Below, piece by piece: positions 8,572 through 20,130 of a stretch of DNA of 38,364 bases; position 1 is the first letter of the stretch, and each line of letters begins with the position of its first letter. The DNA is taken from the NCBI GenBank assembly GCA_903842065.1, contig CAIMKZ010000099.1:1-38364 (forward strand). Reading direction: 5' to 3'. The position numbers and the translations under genes were made by a program. The notes under the pieces are model-generated. The model was given only the letters and a program-made list of their open reading frames with translations, was not told the DNA's origin and searched no databases. This stretch comes from an uncultured Acidobacteriaceae bacterium. Lineage in GTDB: Bacteria; Acidobacteriota; Terriglobia; Terriglobales; Acidobacteriaceae.

Positions 8572-8835
8572 TTAGCGGTGGGGGGCGGATGACTCCATGG
8601 CTTCCCTGAGTTCGCCGATGGCCTGCTCCACAAGATTTTCGGCGTTCGCGGCGTATCCATCCTTATCCCACTCGTGAGCCCGCTGTGCGGCCAGGATGGA
8701 GTTGTGTGCCTGTTCTGCGAGGCGTTGCGCCTGCATCAGGTTGGGGTGACCAAGATTCCCTATCTCGATCTGGGCCCTGGCGGCGATCACACCGCAGGCG
8801 AAACATCCAAGAGCAAGAATCGATCCGAATACCAA
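8572..8835 (-). CDS. Small exported protein, ORF interrupted by an early in-frame stop
   Basis: I do not recognise a family. The 87-aa product from the TTG at 8835 has a hydrophobic start (VFGSILALGCFACGVIAARA) that looks like a signal peptide core ending in ARA-Q. A helical mature part of about 65 residues is rich in Gln, Glu and His. The natural start appears to be the ATG at 8850: a strong GGAGGAG is upstream and the reading frame is the same, but codon 5 is TAG (ATG AAA CCC GGA TAG TTG). Either the gene carries a recent nonsense mutation, or ribosomes reinitiate on the TTG directly after the stop. The N-terminal Met-Lys expected of a signal peptide is lost without the first four codons. 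Confidence 0.5.
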   Translation of the reverse strand: MVFGSILALGCFACGVIAARAQIEIGNLGHPNLMQAQRLAEQAHNSILAAQRAHEWDKDGYAANAENLVEQAIGELREAMESSAPHR

Positions 8836-9043
8836 CTATCCGGGTTTCATTCTCTTCTCCTCCGCAAGCAAAAATACCAGATCGCGGCAATTGCCGCGAC
8901 CGAGGAAGAGCGAACGGCACAATCAACCCGGCGAATCCTCAGGTTCGCAAGTTTCGTCCGGTTTTTCCTCAGCTCGCGCGCTTGCACTTTGGTTTTCCTC
9001 GGAGTGCCGCAACAGTGCTACTCGCTAGAATCGAGATTGAGCC

Positions 9044-12553
<3,510 letters not shown>

Positions 12554-12749
12554 GGGTTGTTGCTATCAACGGTCGGCATTGACGAGGGACCGGGACACCC
12601 GCCCACTCACCCACGATACAACTGTGGATGAATGGGGCACAGCTCGGCTATTTTCTGCGCAAGCTTCACGGATTTTGCCCGGGCCACCTGCCCACGGCGG
12701 ACGACCTTCGCTCACGATGACAAACTAGATAGATTGTTCGGGATGAGAG

Positions 12750-12806
12750 TGCGTTGAGAGTCGATCTCTCCCAGGTGCCCAAAGGCGAGGCACCTGGGGC
12801 ACCCGG
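12750..12806 (+). repeat. Dispersed palindromic repeat (dnaE-cinA intergenic copy)
   Basis: CCCAGGTGCC (12770-12779) and GGCACCTGGG (12789-12798) form a perfect 10-bp stem around a 9-nt loop. The lead-in GAGAGTCGATCTCTC and trailing GCACCC match the copies at the left end of the window. It lies between the convergent dnaE and cinA genes. The rest of 12554-12836 shows no gene. Confidence 0.85.
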
Positions 12807-12836
12807 CATTATTGGATGTTTGAGATTTCATTCGCG

Positions 12837-14081
12837 CTACATCAGGCGGCGGCGGACTAAGTCCAGGGCTTGCTGGCTGGCCCATTCGCGGATGCGTTTG
12901 CGGTCGCCGCGGAAGGTGCGGTGCATGGAGTCGGTTTTCTGCGCGTCGGAGACGGCGAAGCAGACCAGGCCTACGGGCTTTTCTTCCGTGCCGCCCGAGG
13001 GGCCGGCGATGCCGGTGACAGCAAGGCCGATGGTGGCTCCGGTGCGCAGACGGATGCCGTTGGCCAGCGCGCGGGCTACTTCTTCAGACACTGCGCCGTG
13101 CTGGGCGATGAGGTCGGCGGGGACTCCTGCGAAGGCCATCTTGAGCGCGTCGGAGTAGACGACGGCTCCGCCCAGGAACGAGCGCGAGCTGCCCGGAACT
13201 CCAGTGATGCGTTCAGAGATGAGGCCGCCGGTGCAGCTCTCAGCCACTGCGAGCGTGGCCTGGCGAAGTCCGAGATAGTAGAGGACGATCTGTTCGAGAG
13301 TGTCGCCATCAGAAGAGTAGAGCCACTCTTCGAGAGCCTCTTCCATGCGGCCGGCCAGCTCGTCTACGCGCTCCTCGGCCGCAGCGAGTGTGGGCTTTGT
13401 ACATTGCAACGTGAGTTGCAGATCGCCGGCGTGGGCCAGAATCGTTGTCTCCACGTCGGTGTAGGTGGAGTAGATGGGCGCCAGAATCTTGTCGGCCTGC
13501 GACTCGGGGATCATGGCGGCCTTGAGGGTGCGAGTGGCGATAGCGCGGGGCGGCGCGACTTCGCGCAGACGCGGCATGACTTCGGCGTCGAAGAGCGGCT
13601 TGCACTCATGCGGCGGACCGGGTACGAGCACGACTACCTTGCGATAGGTGTTGTAAACGGTATCGAGCCATTGGCCGGGCGCGCTGCCCATCGGATTTTG
13701 CAGCAGGACCGCTCCTTCAAGCAGATCGGCCTGCTTGAGGTTGTTCTGCGGCATGGGAATGCGCCAGCTTGCGGCGCGGGCGTGGAGTGCCGCTACCTGA
13801 GTGGCGTCGCGGTGCAATGCGATCCCCAGCGCATCTCCGACAGCCTCGCGGGTAAGGTCGTCCTCGGTTGGCCCCAGGCCGCCCATGAGGATGACGACGT
13901 CCACACGGCTCAGCGCGGTTACGATGGCTCCGATGAGATCGGGCCGGCGGTCGCCGACGACGGTTTTGAAGCGCACAACCACGCCCAGCGTGTTGAGCTG
14001 CTCGGTGAGGTACAGCGAGTTGGTGTCTTGCCGGAAGGGCGTCAGCATCTCCGATCCGACAGCGATGATCTCGGCTCTCAT
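12837..14081 (-). CDS. cinA: CinA family protein / nicotinamide-nucleotide amidase
   Basis: A 414-aa two-domain CinA. The N-terminal molybdopterin-binding-like (MoCF) domain, about residues 1-170, starts MRAEIIAVGSEMLTP and shows MGGLGPTEDDLTREAVG. The C-terminal amidase domain (about 255-414) shows AVAESCTGGLISERITGVPGSS and AVTGIAGPSGGT. In characterised relatives the C-terminal domain deamidates nicotinamide mononucleotide for pyridine-nucleotide recycling, and the N-terminal domain can carry ADP-ribose pyrophosphatase activity. It is probably the last gene of the yacG-pgpA-NHL-cinA run, though a 105-bp gap with an inverted repeat precedes it. No clear Shine-Dalgarno is seen before the ATG. 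Confidence 0.95.
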   Translation of the reverse strand: MRAEIIAVGSEMLTPFRQDTNSLYLTEQLNTLGVVVRFKTVVGDRRPDLIGAIVTALSRVDVVILMGGLGPTEDDLTREAVGDALGIALHRDATQVAALHARAASWRIPMPQNNLKQADLLEGAVLLQNPMGSAPGQWLDTVYNTYRKVVVLVPGPPHECKPLFDAEVMPRLREVAPPRAIATRTLKAAMIPESQADKILAPIYSTYTDVETTILAHAGDLQLTLQCTKPTLAAAEERVDELAGRMEEALEEWLYSSDGDTLEQIVLYYLGLRQATLAVAESCTGGLISERITGVPGSSRSFLGGAVVYSDALKMAFAGVPADLIAQHGAVSEEVARALANGIRLRTGATIGLAVTGIAGPSGGTEEKPVGLVCFAVSDAQKTDSMHRTFRGDRKRIREWASQQALDLVRRRLM

Positions 14082-14084
14082 AAA

Positions 14085-14196
14085 AACAGCTTCTAGCTGT
14101 TAGCTCCTAGCTTTTAGCTCCATTCGTGGCTGATAAGCAAAGCGGTTGATAGTTGTAAGAACGAGCTAGAAGCTAGAGGCTAAAAGCTAAAACAGC
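14085..14196. repeat. Imperfect inverted repeat built of TAGCT motifs
   Basis: The left part (14085-14120) and right part (14163-14196) are imperfect inverted copies of about 27 bp, separated by about 42 bp. Both are made of reiterated AGCT-containing units such as TAGCTTCTAGCT. The right arm overlaps the last codons of the NHL/IPT gene. It may fold into a long hairpin between that gene and cinA, or be a small mobile palindrome. Confidence 0.55.
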
Positions 14197-15227
14197 TCCA
14201 TTCCTTCCACGCCAAGATCGACTTCAAAGACTGCATCGTTGGTTGCAAGAATCGTTGTACCGACAGGCGAAAATGCGATGCCGACGAGGTTTGGTCCGGC
14301 CAGCGCGAGGCTTGCTTCGCCATTCGGCGTTACGCGCACAATGCCGCGTTGCCCTTTGAGACACGCAGCCAGATAGATATCTCCCTCGCGGGAGATGGCC
14401 ATGCCCTGGGGCCTGCCCAGCCCGCGGAACCACTCGCGGGTGTCGCCGTTTGGTTCAATCATCCATATGGCCTCGTTGGACGACAGCGTAGGCCCGGTCA
14501 CATACAGGCGGCCCTCGATGTCCACGGCGAGATGATAGGCCGAGACGCTCGGCTCCAGCGTGGCATGCACGAAGATCTCCCGGTCGGGCGCGATCTTGAA
14601 GATGGTTCCACTGCGATCACCGACGTAGAGGTTTCCGTTGCGGTCGAAGGCACAGCCGGTTGCTACGCCCATTCCGGTGGCATATTCGGTGGAGTCGCCC
14701 ACGGGGTCAATTTGATAAACGGTGCCCTCGGCCCGCGAAGTGACAAACAGATCGCCCGCCTCGTTGAGGGCCAGCCCGGTAGGATTCATGAGTCCGGATA
14801 CAAATGGCGTTCCGTGGCCATCGGCGCTGATGCGCATGACCGAAACCGGCATCTGCTTGCCGCGCGGACCGGAGATGGTGGCAAAGATTGTTCCCGAGCG
14901 GCTAACGACGGGATTCGAGACCGAGTGCAGGCCATCGGTGAGCTGCCGGGCCACGCGCAGAGGAACCTGATTGCTGGTCTGGCCGTGGCTGCGAATCTGA
15001 AGCATTGCGGTGCTTGAGGAGGGCGGCACTCGGAAGACGAGGCGCTCGGAGCGGCTCATGAGCACCATGGCGGGGTTTTCGCCGAGCAGCACCGCGGGCA
15101 GAGTGGATCCATCCGGGCCCAGATGCTTGCCCGCAAGCTCGACCTCGCCGCCGGGAAGCGCGGCCGCGGGCGTAACGGTGTCGATACGCGGAACAACAGC
15201 AGTGGATGGGGAAGTGAGCGAGTCCAT
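14187..15227 (-). CDS. IPT/TIG plus NHL-type beta-propeller protein
   Basis: A 346-aa protein. Residues about 12-95 resemble an IPT/TIG Ig-like domain (PRIDTVTPAAALPGGEVELAGKH). Residues about 105-346 carry repeated NHL/SMP-30-like blades, for example NPTGLALNEAGDLFVTS, GCAFDRNGNLYVGD, HLAVDIEGRLYVTG and PQGMAISREGDIYLAA. I see no signal peptide. Catalytic metal ligands of gluconolactonase/SMP-30 cannot be assigned with confidence, so a binding or scaffold role is as likely as a lactonase. Its ATG lies 1 nt after the pgpA stop codon, which indicates translational coupling. Exact function unknown. Confidence 0.85.
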   Translation of the reverse strand: MDSLTSPSTAVVPRIDTVTPAAALPGGEVELAGKHLGPDGSTLPAVLLGENPAMVLMSRSERLVFRVPPSSSTAMLQIRSHGQTSNQVPLRVARQLTDGLHSVSNPVVSRSGTIFATISGPRGKQMPVSVMRISADGHGTPFVSGLMNPTGLALNEAGDLFVTSRAEGTVYQIDPVGDSTEYATGMGVATGCAFDRNGNLYVGDRSGTIFKIAPDREIFVHATLEPSVSAYHLAVDIEGRLYVTGPTLSSNEAIWMIEPNGDTREWFRGLGRPQGMAISREGDIYLAACLKGQRGIVRVTPNGEASLALAGPNLVGIAFSPVGTTILATNDAVFEVDLGVEGMELF

Positions 15228-15228
15228 A

Positions 15229-15744
15229 TCAGTACCAGATGTGAATCAACGACGCTATAGCAAGAGCATACACACCGGCAGCCACATCGTCGAAGACGAT
15301 GCCCCAGCCTTCAGGCAAATTTTCAAGCTTGCGAATGGGCCACGGTTTTCTGATGTCGAAGAGGCGGAAGAGAACCAGCGCAATGAGCGCATGAGCCCAG
15401 TCGCGCGGGCAGGCGAGCAGGGCGATCCACTGGCCGATCACTTCATCGATGACGACGCACTGTGGGTCTTCGCGGCCGGACTCGCGGGCCACGATAGTGG
15501 AAGCCGGTACTCCGATGATCGTGGCCAGCACGATGCCGCACGCCAGCCAGACGAGCAGCGTTCCCGAGCCGGCGGGCAGCGCCCATGCAGCCACGGCCCA
15601 AACCAGCACCGCGCCTACGGAGCCCCAGGTTCCGGGACCGGGCTTTCCAAATCCAGCGCCGAAGAACGTGGCCACAATCCAAGCCCAGCGGCACTTTTCG
15701 CCGGCGTTGTTTGCAGCCATAGGGTTGGCGGTGTCAGTTTTCAT
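15229..15744 (-). CDS. pgpA: Phosphatidylglycerophosphatase A
   Basis: An integral membrane phosphatase that makes phosphatidylglycerol from phosphatidylglycerophosphate. The 171-aa product starts MKTDTANPM. It shows the family's GAGFGKPGPGTWGSVGAV motif, hydrophobic segments, DPQCVVIDEVIGQWIAL with its conserved acidic residues, and LFRLFDIRKPWPIRKLENLPEGWGIVFDDVAAG. The ATG at 15744 has CCAGGA about 9 nt upstream and overlaps the end of yacG by 11 nt. Longer in-frame starts would run further into yacG. It is coupled to yacG upstream and to the NHL protein downstream. Confidence 0.95.
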   Translation of the reverse strand: MKTDTANPMAANNAGEKCRWAWIVATFFGAGFGKPGPGTWGSVGAVLVWAVAAWALPAGSGTLLVWLACGIVLATIIGVPASTIVARESGREDPQCVVIDEVIGQWIALLACPRDWAHALIALVLFRLFDIRKPWPIRKLENLPEGWGIVFDDVAAGVYALAIASLIHIWY

Positions 15745-15964
15745 ACGAATCATCCTGGCGGCGCGTGCCGCTGCCGCCCAGATCCTCAAGAACCTCTGGG
15801 TCCAGCACGGGCGAGCTGATCTTGTAGACGCCCATTGCCCACTTGCCGAGGTCGATCTTGCGGCAGCGGTCGGAGCAGAAAGGGAAGTCCTCGTCCTTTG
15901 CGCGCACCAGCTCGCGGCAGGTGGGGCAACGGAAAATCTTTGCGGATTTGGATTTTTCAGCCAT
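15734..15964 (-). CDS. yacG: DNA gyrase inhibitor YacG, zinc-binding
   Basis: A 76-aa protein with the four-cysteine zinc site FRCPTC...PFCSDRC (C13, C16, C30, C34) and DLGKWAMGVYKI, the YacG signature. In E. coli YacG binds GyrB and inhibits gyrase; here the role is inferred from homology. The ATG at 15964 gives the typical N-terminus; a start ten codons earlier is possible but would add an unconserved extension. It overlaps pgpA by 11 nt and is the first gene of the run. Confidence 0.93.
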   Translation of the reverse strand: MAEKSKSAKIFRCPTCRELVRAKDEDFPFCSDRCRKIDLGKWAMGVYKISSPVLDPEVLEDLGGSGTRRQDDSYEN

Positions 15965-16128
15965 GGCAGATACCGCGTCGTGAGGTGCGGTCAAGATTTA
16001 TGGTATCGCGGCGCGGGGTATTCTGCCTTGCCGGTTGTCTCGCCAGTTGCGGCGTGTCATGGGAAATTCCAATTGCCTCTCCAGCCTGGTTCAATTAGGC
16101 TATTGGCTAATTTCAGGAGGTTCGGCAC

Positions 16129-16680
16129 ATGGACGCTCTAAATGCCAGCGGAATGCAGCCCGTCACCGTGTTTGCTCCAGTGCGAACTGCGATTCTGGGC
16201 ATGATTCGGCTGATTTTCGGGCTGCTGGTGGGAGTGGCGGCAGTTGCAGTGCTATGGGCCGTTTCTGTCGGGGAGATGAAGCCCACGAAGCCTGGGGACA
16301 TGCCCGTGTGGTGGATGTACCTGGTCGGTCTGGCGCTGGCCTTTGCGGCGTTCAGTATTGCGACTGGCGGTATCGGCCGCATGGTGAGCGCGTTTGCGCG
16401 CAGTTGCTGCTTTCTGGCAGGGCCTGCCGGGCTGCTCATCCGGGTGCCGAAGAACGGCTGGTTCGGCAGGTTCAGGATTATCGAACACGCGATCGGATGG
16501 GACGAGATCGAGCAGATTATCTATTTCGTTCACCGCATCAATTTGATCCCGGTGTCGCGTGAACTGCGGCTTAAATTGTCAGGCGAGCGGATGGTGGTGA
16601 TCGAGCGGCACTTCTTCTCGGCCAGTGTCAAGGAACTGCAAGGCAGGCTGCTCTCCATGCTGGAAGTCGCGGGCCGCTGA
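16129..16680 (+). CDS. Hypothetical membrane protein with two N-terminal helices
   Basis: A 183-aa product that I cannot assign to a family. Two hydrophobic segments (about 20-47 and 62-85) are followed by a cytoplasmic-looking domain rich in beta-type residues. It includes GWDEIEQIIYFVHRINLIPVSRELRLKLSGERMVVIERHFFS, a pattern reminiscent of PH-like or bPH-type domains on small membrane proteins; that resemblance is only suggestive. AGGAGG at 16115-16120 sits 8 nt before the ATG. The gene stands alone and is followed by a strong terminator. Confidence 0.8.
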   Translation: MDALNASGMQPVTVFAPVRTAILGMIRLIFGLLVGVAAVAVLWAVSVGEMKPTKPGDMPVWWMYLVGLALAFAAFSIATGGIGRMVSAFARSCCFLAGPAGLLIRVPKNGWFGRFRIIEHAIGWDEIEQIIYFVHRINLIPVSRELRLKLSGERMVVIERHFFSASVKELQGRLLSMLEVAGR

Positions 16681-16702
16681 AGTTTGGCGAGGACGAACGA
16701 GA

Positions 16703-16750
16703 AACGCGCCCGGGGCTCACATTGCAGGAGAGCCGGGCGCGTTCTTTGTT
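16703..16750 (+). terminator. Strong GC-rich terminator hairpin
   Basis: The left arm 16703-16718 pairs with 16730-16743 (14 bp, with a 2-base GG bulge). CTTTGTT follows on the plus strand. It lies just after the membrane-protein stop and between convergent genes, so it may serve both. Confidence 0.8.
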
Positions 16751-16770
16751 GGGAGAAACGGATGACTATG

Positions 16771-17706
16771 CTACTTTTTTGACTCGCCTACGGGTTTGCT
16801 TGCCAGACTGATGGGAGCAACCCCGCGGGGTCCTCCGCCGGGCTGGGCGGGCATGAGCAGCGTGATATGGCTTTCGAGAACGTCGCCCTGATTGGTGTTG
16901 GCGTGCTTGATGCCGCGGGGTAGAACGACGAGGGTGTTGGGGCCGGCGGGCATCTTCTCGCCCTTGTACTCGACCATCATGGTGCCGGCGGTGACCAGAT
17001 AGAGCTGATCTTCTTCATGCTGGTGAGTGGGGGGGCCGCCGGAGCCGGGCATCACGTCGTCGAGCCGCTCAAGAATGTGTCTGGAGCCGTTATCGGTGGA
17101 AGCCAGGACGCGCTCGTTGAGGCCCTCGTGTCCTACGCCCTTCTTCATCTCGCTCAGCGGCGGCGCGATCCAGAGGTACTGGGCTGCGTTTTCAACCTTC
17201 ACGGGTTTTGCGGGGCGCATGAGATAGACCAGGTTGGAAGAGGCGATGGGCGCGACGGTTTCGAGGACCTGAACTTCTTCCGATCCGGCGTTCCATATCT
17301 GCGATGGCACGGCGGAGTGGATGAGCGCCAGCGAGTTCGGTTCAAGGACAAATTCGTCTGTGCCGATTTGCAGGTTGAGCTTGCCCTTCATGACAAGAAG
17401 CGTGTGATCGGCGGGAAGGGTGTAGAGGCCGCGTTTGGCAGCGCCGGGCTTGAGGCGCGTGAACATGACGATCTCGGCCTGAAGGCCGGTGGTGGGCGAG
17501 GCAAGGATCTCTGTGGAGTACTTGCCGGTGAATGGCGACAGGTCGATGGGCCGCAATGGCAATGCATTGGTCCTGGTGAAGTGGTAGCCGGCGGTGAGGC
17601 CGGTTCCGAGCTTTGCTGTGGCTTGTGCGGCGGCGAGCGAGCAGGTGACGGCGGCAAGTGACAGAGTTGCCGCGATGGCAGACAGGATTGCATGTCCGAT
17701 TTTCAT
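16771..17706 (-). CDS. Secreted two-cupin protein
   Basis: A 311-aa protein with a signal peptide (MKIGHAILSAIAATLSLAAVTCSLAAAQA). Two cupin folds follow: the first at about 85-150 (GLYTLPADHTLLVMKGKLNLQIG, lacking the usual His ligands), and the second at about 215-290. The second has the metal ligands of PPTHQHEEDQLYLVTAG and LPRGIKHANTN (His, His, Glu/Gln, His). The N-terminal cupin may be structural and the C-terminal one may bind metal. Bicupins include dioxygenases, decarboxylases and ureidoglycine aminohydrolases; nothing here selects among them. The ATG at 17706 has only a G-rich upstream stretch. Monocistronic. Confidence 0.82.
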   Translation of the reverse strand: MKIGHAILSAIAATLSLAAVTCSLAAAQATAKLGTGLTAGYHFTRTNALPLRPIDLSPFTGKYSTEILASPTTGLQAEIVMFTRLKPGAAKRGLYTLPADHTLLVMKGKLNLQIGTDEFVLEPNSLALIHSAVPSQIWNAGSEEVQVLETVAPIASSNLVYLMRPAKPVKVENAAQYLWIAPPLSEMKKGVGHEGLNERVLASTDNGSRHILERLDDVMPGSGGPPTHQHEEDQLYLVTAGTMMVEYKGEKMPAGPNTLVVLPRGIKHANTNQGDVLESHITLLMPAQPGGGPRGVAPISLASKPVGESKK

Positions 17707-17768
17707 CAGGACCCCCGCGAGTTATCTAAACAGACGGCGGGAGTGGTTGGAAAGGGCGTTGTTGCAGT

Positions 17769-19376
17769 TTAGAGCGGCCCGTCTACGATGCGCGCCACTA
17801 TGTCATAGTCGTGGGCTTCGGTGATTTGGGCGCGGTAGAAGCGGCCTGCTTCGAGTGAGTCGAGGTCGCCGAAGTCGTTGATGTAGACCTTGCCGTCGAT
17901 CTCGGGGGCGTGGAACTGGGTGCGGCCCTCCCAGAGGAGTTCGGTCTCTTCGCTGGGGCCCTCGGCGAGCAGCAGCAGTTCGCGGCCCAGCCACTTCTGT
18001 TTGGCGGCTTTTGATATCTTCTGCTGGAGCTTCATGATCCGGCGCTGGCGGGCTGCGATGGAACGTTTTTGGACCTTTTGGTCGAGAGACCAAGCTGAGG
18101 AACCTTCCTCGTCGGAGTAGTCGAAGACGCCGAGCCAGTCGAACCTGGCTTCGCCGATAAACTCCTCCAAAACTTCTACGTCACGAAGTGATTCGCCGGG
18201 GAAGCCGACGATGAAGCTGGTGCGCAGCGCGATTCCGGGGACGATCTTGCGGGCTTTTTCGAGGGTCTTGAGGAAGATGTCTGGGCTGCCGCCGCGTTTC
18301 ATGCGCTTGAGCACGTCCGACGAGGCGTGTTGCAGGGGAACGTCGAGATACTTGCAGATGTTGTCGTGCTTCGCGATGGTTTCGAGCAGCTTTGTGGTGA
18401 TGCGGTTGGGGTAGGCGTAGAGGAAGCGCAGCCATCGCAGGCCGTCGATCTGCGCGACGGCATCGAGGAGTGTAGCGAGGCCGTCTTTGAGGCCGAGGTC
18501 TTCGCCGTAGCAGGTGGTGTCCTGGCCGATGAGGGTGATCTCGCGGACGCCGCGGGCGACTAGTTGCTTTGCTTCGGCGACGACACTCTCAAAGCGGCGG
18601 GAACGGAACTTGCCGCGCAGATTAGGAATGACGCAGAAGGTGCAGGGGTGGTCGCAGCCTTCGGCGATTTTGATGTAGGCCGAGACCTTGCCGGTAGCTA
18701 GTACGCGCGGTGTGTTTTCGTCGTAGAGGTAGGTGGGCAGATGATGGGCAGCACCTTCCCAGTCGTCGCGCTTGAAGCGGCCTTGCTGCTCGCGGTGATC
18801 GCCCTCGGGGCGGGATGAAGTTGTTGAGCGCTCGGATGTACTTTCCCAGGGCTCAGAATCGAGACCTGGGGCACCCAATTTTGTGGTTTGTTCAGATTGG
18901 CCGGGCCGGTGTTTGTGGGTGCCGGAGAGGGCTTCCTGGCCGGAGCGTTTTTCGGCTGCTGGGCCGGAGAGGATGTTGAACGGGGAGGAGGGCTGCGCGG
19001 GCATTTCGATACCGGCGGCTTCGAGGATGGCTTCGAGCTCGTCGGTGCCGAGAACCGCGTCAACTTCGGGGATGTCTTTGCGGATCTCGTCGCGGTAGCG
19101 TTCGACGAGGCAGCCTGCGACGATCAATTTCTTTGCGCGGCCTTCGGTTTTATGGCGGGCCATCTCCAGAATCGTGTCGATGGACTCCTGCTTGGCCGTG
19201 TCGATGAAGCTGCACGTGTTTACGACCAGGATCTCGGCTTCTTCGGGGTGCGAGGTGAGGCGCGCGCCGGCGCGGTCGAGCAGGCCCATCATGACCTCGG
19301 AGTCAACGAGGTTCTTGGGGCAGCCGAGGGAGATGAAGCCGACGATGGGGGAAGACTTGGGAGGTGTGTTGCTCAC
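17769..19376 (-). CDS. rimO: Ribosomal protein S12 methylthiotransferase RimO, with in-frame insertion
   Basis: A radical-SAM enzyme that adds a methylthio group to an Asp of ribosomal protein S12. The UPF0004 domain shows SLGCPKNLVDSEVM (C19), VNTCSFID (C55) and VAGCLVERY (C89). The radical-SAM motif is CDHPCTFC (C241, C245, C248), followed by IPNLRGKFRSR and a C-terminal TRAM-like region. The 535-aa length is about 90-100 longer than usual. The excess lies between the two domains (about 128-215) in low-complexity Ser/Gln/Glu-rich sequence. Residues about 162-178 are encoded by a palindromic repeat copy (18841-18890). The reading frame remains open. The GTG at 19376 lacks a clear ribosome-binding site. 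Confidence 0.95.
   Translation of the reverse strand: MSNTPPKSSPIVGFISLGCPKNLVDSEVMMGLLDRAGARLTSHPEEAEILVVNTCSFIDTAKQESIDTILEMARHKTEGRAKKLIVAGCLVERYRDEIRKDIPEVDAVLGTDELEAILEAAGIEMPAQPSSPFNILSGPAAEKRSGQEALSGTHKHRPGQSEQTTKLGAPGLDSEPWESTSERSTTSSRPEGDHREQQGRFKRDDWEGAAHHLPTYLYDENTPRVLATGKVSAYIKIAEGCDHPCTFCVIPNLRGKFRSRRFESVVAEAKQLVARGVREITLIGQDTTCYGEDLGLKDGLATLLDAVAQIDGLRWLRFLYAYPNRITTKLLETIAKHDNICKYLDVPLQHASSDVLKRMKRGGSPDIFLKTLEKARKIVPGIALRTSFIVGFPGESLRDVEVLEEFIGEARFDWLGVFDYSDEEGSSAWSLDQKVQKRSIAARQRRIMKLQQKISKAAKQKWLGRELLLLAEGPSEETELLWEGRTQFHAPEIDGKVYINDFGDLDSLEAGRFYRAQITEAHDYDIVARIVDGPL
18841..18890 (+). repeat. Palindromic repeat copy inside rimO
   Basis: CCCAGGGCTC (18845-18854) faces GAGACCTGGG (18861-18870) with one mismatch, then GCACCC and TTTTGTGGT as in the intergenic copies. 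It lies in the minus-strand rimO frame without a stop and is translated as part of the inter-domain linker. It is closest to the copy at 23166, which shares the GAGACCTGGG arm. Confidence 0.85.
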
Positions 19377-19418
19377 TTGTTAATTGTATCGGGGTGCTCT
19401 TTGAGATTGGGGTCTGTA

Positions 19419-19460
19419 GTTTCCCAGGTGCCCAAAAGCTAGGCACCTGGGGAAGCCAAC
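19419..19460 (+). repeat. Dispersed palindromic repeat upstream of rimO
   Basis: CCCAGGTGCC (19423-19432) pairs perfectly with GGCACCTGGG (19442-19451) around a 9-nt loop, preceded by GTTT. It lies about 45 bp upstream of the rimO start, so it could influence rimO expression or merely be tolerated there. Confidence 0.85.
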
Positions 19461-19584
19461 TTTCACAAGGCAATTTACCATACATAGGACTTGGGCCGCC
19501 CCCAAAATGCGATGATAGATACGTCAATAGCTAACAATGTTTGGCGCATTCCATTTTTGACTGATCGGGTAAAGGGGTGGACTG

Positions 19585-20019
19585 ATGGATGTTCAGCGTA
19601 AATTAGTATTCGAAGCCTGTATGAAACTGGCCGAGTACTTTAATGCCCAATTCAATCAGCGCAGGCAATATCAATGGAAGGTGACGTTTGGCGTATGGAC
19701 TTTGCTCGTAGGTGGAATTGTGTTTATCAAGAAACCGAGTTCGGTCCAATACTGGTTAGCCGCGATATTGACTATCGTTTACATCTGGTTTTATCTGAAA
19801 CCACTCTGGCAGGCAAACGAGAAAGATAAATACCGAGCCAAGTATTACCGGATACAAGCGGAGTCCATCCTTCTCGATCCTCTCTATGAACTGACAGAGA
19901 ATCCTTCGCTAGACACGCGTAAGTGGACTGACCTTAGATTTCTGCGTGATTGGTCCATGCGGTTCCAGACAATTGCGACAATTGTGCTTACGTTACTTTT
20001 TTGTCTCGCGCAGAGATGA
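19585..20019 (+). CDS. Hypothetical membrane protein, accessory-looking
   Basis: A 144-aa protein of no recognised family. An N-terminal amphipathic stretch (DVQRKLVFEACMKLAEYFNAQFNQRR) is followed by two closely spaced membrane helices (about 31-50 and 55-73). A charged region (QANEKDKYRAKYYRIQAESILLD) and a C-terminal helix (about 124-142) complete it. The layout recalls small two-helix effector-type membrane proteins of defence loci, but no motif proves this. Its codons are clearly more AT-rich than those of the neighbours, and it sits between palindromic repeats next to a RAYT gene. All of this suggests horizontal acquisition. AAGGGG lies about 9 nt before the ATG. Confidence 0.75.
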   Translation: MDVQRKLVFEACMKLAEYFNAQFNQRRQYQWKVTFGVWTLLVGGIVFIKKPSSVQYWLAAILTIVYIWFYLKPLWQANEKDKYRAKYYRIQAESILLDPLYELTENPSLDTRKWTDLRFLRDWSMRFQTIATIVLTLLFCLAQR

Positions 20020-20084
20020 GTTATCAAGGAAAGACTTGGCGGCTGGCGCTAGTTCCATTAACTCTATCCTAACCACAATAGCTG

Positions 20085-20126
20085 GCTGCCCCAGGTGCCT
20101 CGCATTTGGGCACCTGGGAGACCACG
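20085..20126 (-). repeat. Palindromic repeat, inverted copy flanking the RAYT gene (3' side)
   Basis: CCCAGGTGCC (20090-20099) and GGCACCTGGG (20109-20118) form a perfect stem. On the minus strand it reads GTGGTCTCCCAGGTGCCC, with the trailing GGGGCAG shared with the copy at 20713. It begins just beyond the RAYT stop codon. Confidence 0.88.
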
Positions 20127-20130
20127 GAAC

